From Paraburkholderia sabiae (lineage in GTDB: Bacteria; Pseudomonadota; Gammaproteobacteria; Burkholderiales; Burkholderiaceae), in the NCBI RefSeq assembly GCF_030412785.1, contig NZ_CP125295.1:2356001-2420000 (forward strand): a stretch of 64,000 bases of DNA. Reading direction: 5' to 3'. A program made the translations under genes and the position numbers. Below are positions 1 to 9,687 of the stretch, in pieces. Within the stretch, counting starts at the first letter, position 1, and the number at the start of each line of letters is the position of its first letter. The notes beneath the pieces were generated by a model. It saw only the letters and a program-made list of their open reading frames with translations, was not told where the DNA came from and ran no database searches.

Positions 1-1126
1 GTTTCGAACTGGACGAGGCGACGTTCGGCATGCTGCTCGTGACGGGACGCGTCAGCGTGCCTGCGATGGGCGATGCCGGCGTGATCGGCAGCGTCGAGCT
101 GGCATCGGATGCGGCGTGGACGTCATAGGTCGCGGGCATGCTGGTCACGTTGTCGGCGTAGGGGTCGTGACAGCTGGCCTGCTGGTTCTGCACGGACATG
201 TTGTTGAACGCGCCGGGGTTATTGTTCGACGAGGTCGAGGTCGGCGGGCTGTCGCTGGACACGATCGTGTAGCCGCCCGTCGCGCAGGTCGTCGTCGCGC
301 CCTTGGTGAAGTTCGCCGCAAAACTGTTCGGCGCCCCGTCCGAGAAAAACACGATCACGCGCAGACTCGACGGCTGCGTGATCACGTGATCGAGCTGGTA
401 TTTCGCGTTCCAGATCGCATCCACGGATGCCGTGTTGCCGCCGAAGCTATAGCCGTTGATCTTCGTCGTCATCGTCGTGCGGTCGAAGCCGCGCGTCTGG
501 TCGCTCTTGAACGGCACGTCGACGACCGTGCCCGTCGCGAAGTGCATCAGCGAAACGCGGTCGGTCGACGTGTTGAAGTTGTTGAGAAAGCCCGTCGATC
601 CCGAGCGCACCGCTGCCTGAGTCGTCGTGTCGCTCATCGAACTCGTCACGTCGATCACGAACGACAGGTCGAGATCGCGCCGGATCGCTTCGCCCGTAGT
701 CGCGACGTTGAGCACCTTGAAACCCTGGATCTGCATCAGCGTGAGCGGCACGGAGGCCTGCGCGGCGAGATCGATCGTCACAGTGCCTTTGTCGATCTTG
801 ACCGACGGCGCGCTCAGCGTCGCCGTCGAACCGAGAAAGCCCGTCGGATAGTTCGCCGCAAAAAACGCGTTCGCAGCCGTGGTCGCGTTGCTGATCTGCT
901 CGGCCTGGCTCGCGCCGCGCGTGACGGCCTGGCCCGCCGCGATCAGCGCGCCGTCGACGGCTGAGTCCAGCCGCGCCTTGATCATGTAGCCCATCCCCGC
1001 GTCGATCGCGAGACCGGCAACGCCGAGCAGCGCCGCCAGCGACAGCGCGACGAGAATGCTCACCGAACCCTGCTGGCGCTTCTGCGCACGCATCGTTCTT
1101 TTCAAGGTCTTCATCGCTTTTTTCAT
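1..1126 (-). CDS. tadG: TadG-like Flp pilus assembly protein with VWA domain (3' end outside window)
   Basis: Reading frame open from ATG at 1126 to the window edge, so the C-terminus is missing (375 codons visible). The start follows GGGGGA with good spacing; the protein begins MKKAMKTLKRT. Residues about 20-45 form a hydrophobic helix of the TadE/G N-terminal type, and a von Willebrand factor A-like segment follows with VIDVTSSMSD, a DxTxS metal-site motif. TadG proteins are thought to act in the envelope during Flp pilus assembly. It is the last visible gene of the tad operon, 39 bases after the TadE-like gene. The family call is firm; the role of the VWA domain is inferred. Confidence 0.85.
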   Translation of the reverse strand, partial: MKKAMKTLKRTMRAQKRQQGSVSILVALSLAALLGVAGLAIDAGMGYMIKARLDSAVDGALIAAGQAVTRGASQAEQISNATTAANAFFAANYPTGFLGSTATLSAPSVKIDKGTVTIDLAAQASVPLTLMQIQGFKVLNVATTGEAIRRDLDLSFVIDVTSSMSDTTTQAAVRSGSTGFLNNFNTSTDRVSLMHFATGTVVDVPFKSDQTRGFDRTTMTTKINGYSFGGNTASVDAIWNAKYQLDHVITQPSSLRVIVFFSDGAPNSFAANFTKGATTTCATGGYTIVSSDSPPTSTSSNNNPGAFNNMSVQNQQASCHDPYADNVTSMPATYDVHAASDASSTLPITPASPIAGTLTRPVTSSMPNVASSSSK

Positions 1127-1165
1127 CGCTTCCCCCGTGCTTCGTGCAGCCACGCTGCCGGCGCT

Positions 1166-1810
1166 TCAGAACACGCTCATCGAATACAGATTCGGCGACA
1201 GCGCGGGCGTCGTGATGCCGCCGCCGAGATTGATCGCGCCGACCAGCGGCGGCTGCACATAGAACGCTTCGACCGCGTACGCGATCTGGCCGTCGGAGAG
1301 CTTGCCCTTGAGCAGATCGACCGGCTGCGGTGGCGTCTTGCCGCCGAGTCCGTTGCACGATCCGCTGCCGTCCGTCGCCCACGACGTGCCCGCCGTCGAG
1401 CAGTTCCAGATCTTGCTGGCCGCACCGCTGTCGCCGCCGCCCGTCCATTTCCATTGCGCGACGACCGTGCCCGTGCAGCCGTTGCCCTTCGAATCGCAGC
1501 CGGTCGAGCCCATGATCTGCGTGATGTAGATCATGCCGCTGCCGCTCATGCTGAGCGGCGGCGTGGTGGCCGCGAGCGACGACATGATCGTCTGCATCGG
1601 ATACGTGGCCGCGGCGCGCGACGCGAGATTCGCGCCTTCGCGACTGACGTTGATGAGGATCATCTGCGCCTGCACGTTGCGCGCGATGTCGTAGAGCGGC
1701 AGCGCGATGCCGAGCAGCAGCGGCAGCAGCAGCGCGAACTCGATGCTGACGATGCCCCGCGTCCTGCGGCGTGCGCTTATTCCGCCTTTGAGCCGTGGTC
1801 TCGTCTTCAT
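1166..1810 (-). CDS. TadE/TadF-like minor pseudopilin
   Basis: 214 residues. A basic N-terminus is followed by RG/IVSIEFALLLP: a glycine cleavage site and a glutamate at +5, the class III signal read by the TadV prepilin peptidase. One long hydrophobic helix and a Ser/Gly-rich periplasmic part follow. TadE and TadF are pseudopilins needed for Flp pilus biogenesis. It starts one base after the stop of the preceding TadE-like gene, so the two are probably coupled. Which of the pair equals TadE and which TadF cannot be settled from motifs alone. Confidence 0.82.
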   Translation of the reverse strand: MKTRPRLKGGISARRRTRGIVSIEFALLLPLLLGIALPLYDIARNVQAQMILINVSREGANLASRAAATYPMQTIMSSLAATTPPLSMSGSGMIYITQIMGSTGCDSKGNGCTGTVVAQWKWTGGGDSGAASKIWNCSTAGTSWATDGSGSCNGLGGKTPPQPVDLLKGKLSDGQIAYAVEAFYVQPPLVGAINLGGGITTPALSPNLYSMSVF

Positions 1811-1811
1811 G

Positions 1812-2351
1812 TCAGAAGCCCTCGTTGCGCATGGTCGCCGCGACGCTGAAGTTGAAGAAGCCGCCGGGAAAGAACGAGCGGATCATCGGCGTAAGCATCG
1901 GCCACGCGCAGTTGAGTTGCAGCACGACGATGTCGCCGGGATTGCCGAACATGTTCGACTGATAGCTCGAATCGCCCGCATAGCTCTGCGTCTTGCCGCT
2001 GTTGACCGTGATCGCGTAGCTCGGATTGACGAGCGGGTACAGTCCCATCGACTGATCCCTGATCTCCTGGATCACGGCGAGATAGCGCTGCGGACTCGAC
2101 GAGTTCGGATCCATGCCTGTCTGTCCTGTGACGGCGTAACGCGCGCCTTCGCGCACCGCGTATTGCATCGTCAGGTTCACCCACAGCGCGACGCCGAGAT
2201 CCAGCGCCATGCACAGCAGAAAGAACAGCACGGGCGCGATCAGCGCGAATTCGAGCGCGGCGACGCCGGCCTGCAGGCGGCGCCCGCGCGCGCGGCCGCT
2301 GCGCGTCGGCCTGCATGAGGGCATTGACGGATGAGCACGGCTGGTTTTCAT
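1812..2351 (-). CDS. tadE: TadE-like minor pseudopilin
   Basis: 179 residues. After a basic leader comes AG/VAALEFALIAPVLFFLL: a cleavage glycine, glutamate at +5 and a hydrophobic helix, the TadE signature. The C-terminal part (VAATMRNEGF end) is a short periplasmic domain. It sits 33 bases after tadC and 1 base before the next pseudopilin, within the tad operon. It is likely processed by the prepilin peptidase encoded at 11277-11816 and acts at the inner membrane in pilus assembly. TadE and TadF cannot be told apart with certainty. Confidence 0.83.
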   Translation of the reverse strand: MKTSRAHPSMPSCRPTRSGRARGRRLQAGVAALEFALIAPVLFFLLCMALDLGVALWVNLTMQYAVREGARYAVTGQTGMDPNSSSPQRYLAVIQEIRDQSMGLYPLVNPSYAITVNSGKTQSYAGDSSYQSNMFGNPGDIVVLQLNCAWPMLTPMIRSFFPGGFFNFSVAATMRNEGF

Positions 2352-2384
2352 CGTGTCGCTCCTGGCGTCGGTTCGGTGGTCGGT

Positions 2385-3377
2385 TCAGTGCATGCCGCTC
2401 ATCGTGGGCAGCAGCTGGTGCGCGACCTGCATCGCCGCGGGCCCGATCAGCACGATGATCAGCGTGGGGAAGATGCAGAACATCAGCGGAAACAGCAGCT
2501 TCAGCGCGATCTTCGCGGCCTGTTCCTCGGCGCGCAGCCGCCGCTTGGTGCGCAGCGCGTCGATGAACACGCGCAGCGAATCGCCGACGCTCGTGCCGAA
2601 ACGGTCGGCCTGGATCAGCATCGACGTGAGCGTGTCGATGTCCTCGACGCCCGTGCGCAGCGCGAGATTGCGCAGCGCCTTGTCGCGCGCCGAACCCGCA
2701 CGCAGTTCGAGCAGCATGAGTTCGAATTCTTCCTTGAGCGCGTGGCTCTTCACGCCGATCTCTTCGGCGACGCGCTGCATCGCCGCGTCGATCCCGAGCC
2801 CGGCTTCGACACACACGGTCATCAGATCGAGCGCATCGGGCAGGTCTTCGAAGAGCGTGCGCTGACGCGCCTCGACGAGACGGCTCAGCACAACATTCGG
2901 CAGATAGAAGCCCAACGCCGCCGCCGAGAGCGTGCCCATCAGCAGGAATTTCTGCGCGTCCGGGCCCGCCAGCAGCGTGATGCCGACCAGCACGAGCGCG
3001 GGCAGACCGAGCGCGAGCAGTGTCTTCGCAGCGAAGTAGATCGCGGGCGCGCCGTCGCTGCGCAGCCCTGCGTTCGCAAAGCGGCGCCGCAGCGCGGACT
3101 TGTCCCAGTCGTCCTTCGGCAGAGAAAGCCGCGCGACGTGATGCGAGACCTTCGCAACGGTTTCCATCCAGCCGGGGTTGTCTTCATCGGCCGAAGCGGG
3201 TGCGCCTTGCATGCCCTGCATATCCTGCATGCCCGCCATGCCTGCCGATGAAGAAGCCGCGATGCCGTCGATACGCCGCTTCAGCGGATCGGGACGCAGC
3301 AGCGACATCGCCTTCCACGCCGCGCCGAACACGATCGCGAACATCGCGGCCAGCACGAGAATCTGTTCGGTTTCCAT
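2385..3377 (-). CDS. tadC: Tad pilus inner-membrane platform protein TadC
   Basis: 330 residues. An N-terminal membrane segment (residues about 7-27) is followed by a soluble part and the T2SSF domain typical of GspF/TadC proteins, with DLPDALDLMTVCVEAGLG and GTSVGDSLRVFIDALR recognisable. A C-terminal hydrophobic hairpin follows. TadC pairs with TadB as the inner-membrane platform on which the TadA ATPase acts. It lies 48 bases downstream of tadB. A Met-rich stretch near residues 46-58 (GMAGMQDMQGMQG) is unusual but is in the cytoplasmic linker. Confidence 0.9.
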   Translation of the reverse strand: METEQILVLAAMFAIVFGAAWKAMSLLRPDPLKRRIDGIAASSSAGMAGMQDMQGMQGAPASADEDNPGWMETVAKVSHHVARLSLPKDDWDKSALRRRFANAGLRSDGAPAIYFAAKTLLALGLPALVLVGITLLAGPDAQKFLLMGTLSAAALGFYLPNVVLSRLVEARQRTLFEDLPDALDLMTVCVEAGLGIDAAMQRVAEEIGVKSHALKEEFELMLLELRAGSARDKALRNLALRTGVEDIDTLTSMLIQADRFGTSVGDSLRVFIDALRTKRRLRAEEQAAKIALKLLFPLMFCIFPTLIIVLIGPAAMQVAHQLLPTMSGMH

Positions 3378-3425
3378 GATTTCCCCGTTTTTTTTGCGTC
3401 GTTTTCGTTGTTTTCGATTGCGCGG

Positions 3426-4406
3426 CTATACGCGGATGCGCACGGTCCTGCGCAGCCACAACATGCCGAACAGCATCATCGTCAGCGCGACGGCCGCGAT
3501 CTTCTGGCCCGTCTCGTCTTCCCAGAACACCTTGCAGTAGCCGGGATTCAGCACCGACAGCGCGCCCAGCACGATGAACGGCAGCACGCCGAGAATCCAT
3601 GCCGACAGCCGCCCTTCCGCCGACAGCACGCGCACTTTCGCGAGCAGCTTGAGCCGGTCGCGGATGATGCTGGCGATGTTGCCGAGAATCTCCGCGAGGT
3701 TGCCGCCCGCCTCGCGCTGGATCAGCACGGCGATCACGAAGTAGCGCACGTCGTCGACGGGCACGCGGCTCACGAGGTTCATCAGCGCATCGTTCATCGA
3801 CACGCCGTAGTTGATCTCGTCGAACGCGATGCGGAATTCGCCGCCGAGCGGATTCGGCAGCTCGTCGGCGACCATGCCGAGCGCAGCGGGAAACGAGTGT
3901 CCGGCGCGCAATGCGCGGGCGATCAGATCGGCGGCATCGGGCAACTGACGTTCGAGGCGCACGATGCGCTTCGCGCGCTTGCCGCGCAGATACACGAGCG
4001 GCAGCAGCGCGGCGGCGCCCGCGACGGCCAGCGCGACGGCGAACGGCAGATTCATGCCGCCCATGCCCAGCACCAGTCCGACGCAGCCGGACATGGTCGA
4101 ATAGCCGACGAAGCGTCCCACCGACCACGACAGCCCCGACTGCTGCAGATACAGATCGAGCAGATGCACGCGCGGCATGCGCATCAGCATGCGCGTGAGC
4201 GTCGGCGATTCGCTCAGCAGGCGCTGCTTGAGAATCGACATCTGCTCGTCGCTCACGTGGCCGCCCGCCGACATCGCGCGGATCCGCGCGTCCATCCGCT
4301 TGACGGCGGGGCCATGGCGGCTGTTCCAGTAGAGGTACACGCCCTCGATCATCAGCACGATCGCGACGAAGCCGAGCACCGCGAACGCCAGCAATGTCGT
4401 ATCCAT
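3426..4406 (-). CDS. tadB: Tad pilus inner-membrane platform protein TadB
   Basis: 326 residues from the ATG at 4406, which follows AAGGAGACGGAC. The frame is open upstream to 4499, but that extension would overlap tadA and has no ribosome site, so it is rejected. An N-terminal membrane helix is followed by paired helices around residues 90-140, then the T2SSF domain (LPDAADLIARALRAGHSFP; QREAGGNLAEILGNIASIIR) and a C-terminal membrane hairpin. TadB forms the platform with TadC. It starts 28 bases after tadA ends. Confidence 0.9.
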   Translation of the reverse strand: MDTTLLAFAVLGFVAIVLMIEGVYLYWNSRHGPAVKRMDARIRAMSAGGHVSDEQMSILKQRLLSESPTLTRMLMRMPRVHLLDLYLQQSGLSWSVGRFVGYSTMSGCVGLVLGMGGMNLPFAVALAVAGAAALLPLVYLRGKRAKRIVRLERQLPDAADLIARALRAGHSFPAALGMVADELPNPLGGEFRIAFDEINYGVSMNDALMNLVSRVPVDDVRYFVIAVLIQREAGGNLAEILGNIASIIRDRLKLLAKVRVLSAEGRLSAWILGVLPFIVLGALSVLNPGYCKVFWEDETGQKIAAVALTMMLFGMLWLRRTVRIRV

Positions 4407-4434
4407 GTCCGTCTCCTTGAGCGTCGATGAGCGT

Positions 4435-5826
4435 TCAGACTTCGTAGCGCCGCGCCGGATCGAACATCTGATCCGGCAACGCGAGACCGAACGCGGCAAG
4501 CCGGTCGGCGAACTTGGGCCGCACGCCCGTCGCGCAGAAGTAGCCCTTGACTGTGCCGTCTTCCGCGACGCCCGTGCGCCTGAACGTGAAAATCTCCTGC
4601 ATGTTGATGACCTCTCCTTCCATCCCGGTGATTTCCTGGATGCTCATCAGCTTGCGGCGGCCATCCGTGAGACGCGACGCCTGCACGACCACCGTGATCG
4701 CCGACGCGATCTGCTGGCGCATCGCCTTGATCGGCATCGACAGACCTGCCATGCCGACCATGTTTTCGAGGCGCGTGATCGCGTCGCGCGGCGTGTTCGC
4801 GTGCAGCGTCGCCATCGATCCTTCGTGGCCCGTGTTCATCGCGTGCAGCATGTCGAGCGCTTCCGCGCCGCGCACTTCGCCGAGCACGATGCGGTCGGGC
4901 CGCATCCGCAGCGCGTTCTTCACCAGCGAGCGCTGCGAGATTTCGCCTTTGCCTTCGATATTCGGCGGCCGCGTTTCGAGCCGCAGCACGTGTTCCTGGC
5001 GCAGTTGCAGTTCCGCGGCGTCTTCGATCGTGACGATGCGCTCGTCGCCGGGAATGAAGCCCGACAGCAGATTGAGCATGGTCGTCTTGCCGCTGCCCGT
5101 GCCGCCCGAAATCAGCACGTTGAGCTTCGCCTTGATGAGCGCTTCGAGCAGTTGCGCCATCGCGGGCGTGAAGGTCTGGTTCTTCACCATGTCGTCCACT
5201 TTCAACGGATTCACGGCGAAGCGGCGAATCGACACGAGCGGCCCGTCGATCGCGGAAGGCGGAATGATCGCGTTGACGCGCGAGCCGTCGGGCAGGCGCG
5301 CGTCGACCATCGGCGTCGATTCGTCGATGCGCCGCCCCACACGCGACACGATGCGCTCGATGATCTTCATCAGATGCGCGTCGTCGAAGAACGTGATGTC
5401 GGTGTGTTCGAGCTTGCCGCGCCGTTCCACGTACACATGCTGCGACGTGTTCACGAGAATGTCCGACACGGTCGGATCGGCGAGCAGCGGTTCGAGCGGA
5501 CCGAGACCGAACATTTCGTCGTGCACGTCCTGCGCGAGACGCCGGCGTTCGATCTCGTTCATCGGAATCTTGTCTTCGTCGACGATGCGTTCGACCAGTT
5601 GCGCCAGTTCGCGGCGGATCTGCTCGGGCGTGAGGCGCTGCAGCTTGTCGAGTTCGACACGGTCGATGATCTTCTCGTGCACGTTCATCTTCAGCGCCTG
5701 ATACGCGCGCCGCGCGGCCATGCTTTCGGCGGTGTTGCCCGTTGCTGCCGTATCGGGCGCAGCGGCGCCGCTGATTGCGCCGTTGATCGACACGCTCTGC
5801 AATCTCAGTTGATCGCGCAATGACAT
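4435..5826 (-). CDS. tadA: Tad pilus secretion ATPase TadA (CpaF)
   Basis: 463 residues, close to the usual CpaF length. It is a VirB11/GspE-type hexameric ATPase. Walker A is GGTGSGKT at residues 241-248, the Walker B-like segment is [10 protein letters not shown] at 311-320, and the His box [13 protein letters not shown] is at 332-344. The N-terminal region is the usual helical domain, with [20 protein letters not shown] at 106-125. It should power extension, and in some species retraction, of the Flp pilus through the TadB/TadC platform. GGGGGATTCTCATC precedes the ATG at 5826. All catalytic motifs are intact. Confidence 0.94.
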   Translation of the reverse strand: MSLRDQLRLQSVSINGAISGAAAPDTAATGNTAESMAARRAYQALKMNVHEKIIDRVELDKLQRLTPEQIRRELAQLVERIVDEDKIPMNEIERRRLAQDVHDEMFGLGPLEPLLADPTVSDILVNTSQHVYVERRGKLEHTDITFFDDAHLMKIIERIVSRVGRRIDESTPMVDARLPDGSRVNAIIPPSAIDGPLVSIRRFAVNPLKVDDMVKNQTFTPAMAQLLEALIKAKLNVLISGGTGSGKTTMLNLLSGFIPGDERIVTIEDAAELQLRQEHVLRLETRPPNIEGKGEISQRSLVKNALRMRPDRIVLGEVRGAEALDMLHAMNTGHEGSMATLHANTPRDAITRLENMVGMAGLSMPIKAMRQQIASAITVVVQASRLTDGRRKLMSIQEITGMEGEVINMQEIFTFRRTGVAEDGTVKGYFCATGVRPKFADRLAAFGLALPDQMFDPARRYEV

Positions 5827-5877
5827 GATGAGAATCCCCCGTTGCTGTGTGGTGGCGCGCGGTGATTTGCTGACCGG

Positions 5878-7080
5878 TCAGTGACCCGTCTTCAGCTGCG
5901 GCACGTCGCGCGGTTTCGACGCGAACAGACGCGCGAGACCGCCCTTCTTCTCTTTCTGCGGCGCGGGCGACAGCACATGCGCGAAGGCCACGATGTCCTG
6001 CGCGAGCGCGCTGCCCCTGGCAACGCTCATGATGGGCAGTCCCTGATCGAGCGCCGTGCCCGCATGCTTGTCGTCGCGCGCGAAACGATGCGCGACGCTC
6101 ATCCCGAAGCTCTGTTCAAATGCCTGCAGATTGACGGGCGCGTGCTTGTCGTACTGGTTCACGAGCACGCTGACCTTGCCCGTCGCGTAGCCGAGTTCGT
6201 GAAAGATGTCGAGCATGCGGCGGCCCGCGCGCAGATACAGCACGCTCTGGCGCACCAGCATGCAGATGCGGTCGCTTTGATCGAGCACGTGAATCGCGAG
6301 CGGATTGATGCCGAGTCCGAGATCGACGATCACGGCGTCGTACTGGGAGCGCGCGAGCGCGAGCACGCGTTCGAGTTGCGCAGGACGCAGATCGCCTGCA
6401 CGGATCGGATCGCCCGCGCCCGCCAGCACGTCGAGGTTGTCGTTCACGTGCATTACGCAGGCATCGAAAAACGCGTTGTCGAGCCGGTCGACCTGCGCGC
6501 ACAGATCGGCGAGCGTCGCGGCAGGCGTCTGGTCGGCCACCAGCAGACTCGCGTCGGCGAACTGCTGGTTCGCGTCGACGAGCAGCACGCGCTTGCCGCG
6601 TTGTGTCGCGAGTGCATGTGCGAGATTCATTGCGATGAAGGTCGTGCCCGTGCCGCCCTTGCACGACGTCAGCGAAACCACGCGCCCTTCGCGCCGCGCG
6701 CCCGCCGTCTTCTTGCTCCACACATGCGACAGCTCGGCCGCGAAAGCCTGTGCGTCGAGCGGCCAGGGCAGCACGTGACGCACGCCCGCGCGCATCGCCG
6801 CCATCAGCAGCGCCGTCGACGGCGCGGGCGTCACCAGCATGCAGTTCAGCTGCGGCACGTGCGCAAGCGTCTCTTCGATCGACGCCATGTCTTGCGGCTC
6901 GAGATCGACATCGTCGACGATCAGCAGATCCGCCGACTTGATGGCCGCGGCGTGCGCGCGCAGTTGCCGCACCGAGCCGTGCTGAGCCCGCACGCGATGC
7001 GCGATGCCGCATCCTTCCAGCAACTGCTCGATTTTCTGCGAGCGGTCCGGACCCGATGAGATGAGGAGGATGTCGATCAT
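5878..7080 (-). CDS. tadZ: Tad pilus localisation ATPase-like protein TadZ (CpaE)
   Basis: 400 residues. The N-terminal part (about 1-120) resembles an atypical receiver domain. The rest is a MinD/ParA-like domain with a deviant Walker A, CKGGTGTTF, in which the second lysine of the usual KGGxGKT is a threonine, as is common in CpaE/TadZ proteins. LLVDANQQFADAS and YDAVIVDLGLG are the later P-loop fold motifs. TadZ places the secretion system at the pole. It lies between a small lipoprotein gene and tadA, with gaps of about 50 bases. Confidence 0.88.
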   Translation of the reverse strand: MIDILLISSGPDRSQKIEQLLEGCGIAHRVRAQHGSVRQLRAHAAAIKSADLLIVDDVDLEPQDMASIEETLAHVPQLNCMLVTPAPSTALLMAAMRAGVRHVLPWPLDAQAFAAELSHVWSKKTAGARREGRVVSLTSCKGGTGTTFIAMNLAHALATQRGKRVLLVDANQQFADASLLVADQTPAATLADLCAQVDRLDNAFFDACVMHVNDNLDVLAGAGDPIRAGDLRPAQLERVLALARSQYDAVIVDLGLGINPLAIHVLDQSDRICMLVRQSVLYLRAGRRMLDIFHELGYATGKVSVLVNQYDKHAPVNLQAFEQSFGMSVAHRFARDDKHAGTALDQGLPIMSVARGSALAQDIVAFAHVLSPAPQKEKKGGLARLFASKPRDVPQLKTGH

Positions 7081-7134
7081 GTTCAGTCTCCGCGTGCGGG
7101 GCTTGTCGTGGATTGAGTCGGTGGCGCGTGCGCG

Positions 7135-7422
7135 TCAGTTCGAGCCGGGCAGACCGACCGCGAACACGTTGATGGGCGGCGGCGGCGTCGTGAACGACTT
7201 CGCGTAGTTCTTCTGGATCGCCGAGGCCGTCGCGCCGTCGACACCCGCCACCGGGTCGGTGTTCATGCTCGCGTTCGGATTGAGCGTCTGCATTTCCTTC
7301 AGCTGCGAGACGGAACTGCCGAACGTCGCGTCCCACTGCGGCGTCGAGGTCAGGCAGCCCGCGAGCGTCACGCTCGCCGCCGCGCACAGCGACGCGCGGA
7401 TCAATGTCTGGATGGTTTTCAT
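7135..7422 (-). CDS. small lipoprotein of the Tad locus
   Basis: 95 residues. The N-terminus MKTIQTLIRAS is followed by a hydrophobic stretch ending in the lipobox LAGC (Cys at residue 23), so it should be a lipid-anchored envelope protein. The remainder is short and has no domain I recognise (TPQWDATFGSSVSQLKEMQ near the start of the mature part). It sits between rcpA and tadZ, where other tad loci carry small CpaD- or pilotin-like lipoproteins that help the secretin. A secretin-accessory role is inferred from position only. A good Shine-Dalgarno (TCCTGGAGACCGAC on this strand) precedes the ATG. Confidence 0.75.
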   Translation of the reverse strand: MKTIQTLIRASLCAAASVTLAGCLTSTPQWDATFGSSVSQLKEMQTLNPNASMNTDPVAGVDGATASAIQKNYAKSFTTPPPPINVFAVGLPGSN

Positions 7423-7460
7423 GTCGGTCTCCAGGAGTTCGTTGGCGCTTTTTGGGAAGC

Positions 7461-9569
7461 TTATTGGGTGCGCTGGTTGCCGCTGCTTTCGCGGGCCTGC
7501 TGCGCAGCGGGTTGAGCAGCGGATGTCTGCGCGGCTTCCGCCAGCGGCTGCGCGCTCACGCTCGCGGTCTGCACGGCTGCCGTGTGCACGTCGACCGGTT
7601 CGACCCGGGTGATGGGCGCGGTGCCGTCGCTGCCATCGCCGCTGTCGGGTGCGCGCGGCGTGGCGGGCGCACGGATCGCGTCCGATACCGGCTGCGTGCG
7701 TTCGGGCGCCGGCACGGGCGTCGGCGCCGTCGTGCCTTGCGACGTGATGACGGGCGTCAGCACCACAGGAGCGGCCGAACCTGTCGTCGCGATCGCACCG
7801 CCCTTGACGGGGATCGGCGACGGAATCGCGTTACCCGGCATCGTGCTGGGCAATGCAGCGCCCGTCGACGGCTGAGTGGGTTCCACAGGTGCTTGCGGCT
7901 TCTTGCCTTCCATGTTGCCCGTGAAGAACACGCCCGCTTCCGTCACCTTGCCGAAGTGATCGGTCGGCAGCGGATAGTTCTGCGGCAGCGGTTTCGCGAG
8001 GCGCGGCGTCACGACGAACACGAGTTCCGTCTTGTCTTCCTGGAAGTTGGTGCTGCGGAACAGCGCGCCGAGCACGGGCACTTCGCCGAGTCCCGGCAAG
8101 CCCTTGAGCGTGCCCGTCACGTTGCTCTTCATCAGACCGCCGATCGCGAAGCTCTGGCCGTCGTACACCTGCAGCGTCGTGGACGCGCGGCGCGTCGTGA
8201 TGAGGGGCAGCACGGCTGTCGTGTTGATCGTGCCCGCCGTCACGGCGACGCCCGTCGGCGACAGTTCCGACACTTCCGGCGACACCTTCAGGTTGATGCG
8301 GCCGTTGTCGAGCACGGTCGGCGTGAACGTGAGACCGACGCCGAAGGTCTCTTCCTGCAGGATGATCGTCGAGCCCGCGAGGCCGTTGCTCTGCGGCACG
8401 GGGATGAACACCTTGCCGCCCGCGAGGAAGCTCGCTTCCTGGCCGCTGATCGCCATCAGGTTCGGTTCGGCGAGCACCTTGACGAGCTGGTCGGTCTTCT
8501 GCGCGTCGAACGCGAAGTTGAGCGGCTTGTTGTTCGCCTTCGAGCCGATCAGCGCGCCCATGCCGCCCGACAGGAAATCGGCGAGCAGGCCGAAGCTCCA
8601 GCTGCCCGTGCCGCCCTGGATGTTCGCGGCCATGCCGAGCTGGTCGATCAGCGTCTTGGATACTTCGGCCACCTTCACTTCGAGCATCACCTGCTGCGGC
8701 GCGGCCACGTGCATCATGTTGACGATGCGCTCGTTGTTGCCGTTGCCCGATGCGCCGGCCGGCTTGAGCACGGCGGGAATCATTGCGCCGCCTTGTGCAC
8801 CGCCTGCGTTGGCGGGCACGGCGGCGGGCAGCGGCGAAGTCGGACGCGTGACATACGCGCGCGCCAGTTCGACGATGCGCTCGGCCTTCACCGAGTCGGA
8901 CACGGTGCCCGTCAGCACGAGCGTGTCGGCGGCCGCCTTGACCTGCACGCCCGTTTCTTCAGGCATCAGCACGGCGAGCGTCTGCTGCAGGCCGCCGGGA
9001 TCCGCGCCGACGGAGACATCGATGATCGTGCACGAGCCGCTGCGGCCCTGCACGATCATGTTGGTCGTGCCGACGTCGCTGCCGAGCAGATAGAGCGTTT
9101 GCGGCGACACGAGCATCGCCTGCACGATCGACGGATTGCCGACCGTGCGCGTCTTTACCGACTCGCGCACGTTGACCATCGTCGACTTGCCGACGGGAAT
9201 CGTCACCGTCTGATGATCGGCGATCGCGCCCGTGCAGTTCGGCCCCTTGCCGCCCTGCGACACGCCCGCGGCGGCGGCCTGCCCGGCCCCGCTCATGCCG
9301 ATCGTCAGATGCACGGCGCCGCCATTCGACGCCATCGTCATCGGCAGCGGCGCTTCCTGGCTCACTGCCTGCGCGGCAGGCAGCGCCCACAGGCACGCGC
9401 CCATCGCTGCGCCGACGCTCGCCTGAAGCAGACGCGCGCGGCGCGAGAAAGGTGCGGCGTGCGTGCCGGTTTGCGTGCCCGAATGCGTGTCATTAAGCGT
9501 CGGCTGCGCGGCTTGCTTCGTGGCGCGCTCGCATCTGGCGTGCGCGCGCTGGCTATCTCTGGCGTTCAT
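7461..9569 (-). CDS. rcpA: Flp pilus outer-membrane secretin RcpA (CpaC)
   Basis: 702 residues. After a long basic N-terminus there is a signal-like hydrophobic segment (about residues 46-70), then an RcpA/CpaC N-terminal domain (VNVRESVKTRTVGNPSIVQA), a BON-like segment (VQVKAAADTLVLTGTVSDS), and the secretin core with VPVLGALFRSTNFQEDKTEL near residues 525-545. The core forms the outer-membrane pore for the pilus. The last 150 residues are a Pro/Ala/Thr-rich tail beyond the secretin fold, longer than usual. The distance from the Met to the signal segment suggests the true start could be further in. Confidence 0.9.
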   Translation of the reverse strand: MNARDSQRAHARCERATKQAAQPTLNDTHSGTQTGTHAAPFSRRARLLQASVGAAMGACLWALPAAQAVSQEAPLPMTMASNGGAVHLTIGMSGAGQAAAAGVSQGGKGPNCTGAIADHQTVTIPVGKSTMVNVRESVKTRTVGNPSIVQAMLVSPQTLYLLGSDVGTTNMIVQGRSGSCTIIDVSVGADPGGLQQTLAVLMPEETGVQVKAAADTLVLTGTVSDSVKAERIVELARAYVTRPTSPLPAAVPANAGGAQGGAMIPAVLKPAGASGNGNNERIVNMMHVAAPQQVMLEVKVAEVSKTLIDQLGMAANIQGGTGSWSFGLLADFLSGGMGALIGSKANNKPLNFAFDAQKTDQLVKVLAEPNLMAISGQEASFLAGGKVFIPVPQSNGLAGSTIILQEETFGVGLTFTPTVLDNGRINLKVSPEVSELSPTGVAVTAGTINTTAVLPLITTRRASTTLQVYDGQSFAIGGLMKSNVTGTLKGLPGLGEVPVLGALFRSTNFQEDKTELVFVVTPRLAKPLPQNYPLPTDHFGKVTEAGVFFTGNMEGKKPQAPVEPTQPSTGAALPSTMPGNAIPSPIPVKGGAIATTGSAAPVVLTPVITSQGTTAPTPVPAPERTQPVSDAIRAPATPRAPDSGDGSDGTAPITRVEPVDVHTAAVQTASVSAQPLAEAAQTSAAQPAAQQARESSGNQRTQ

Positions 9570-9687
9570 GTCCTTCCCCCGTATTGGCGCCGTGGTCTGG
9601 TCTCGTCACGGCTTGCGCTTGCGCGTCTGCGTCTCTGCTTCGGTCCCTGCTTCGGTCTGTGTTCCGGTCTCTGTCAGTGCATGCCGC

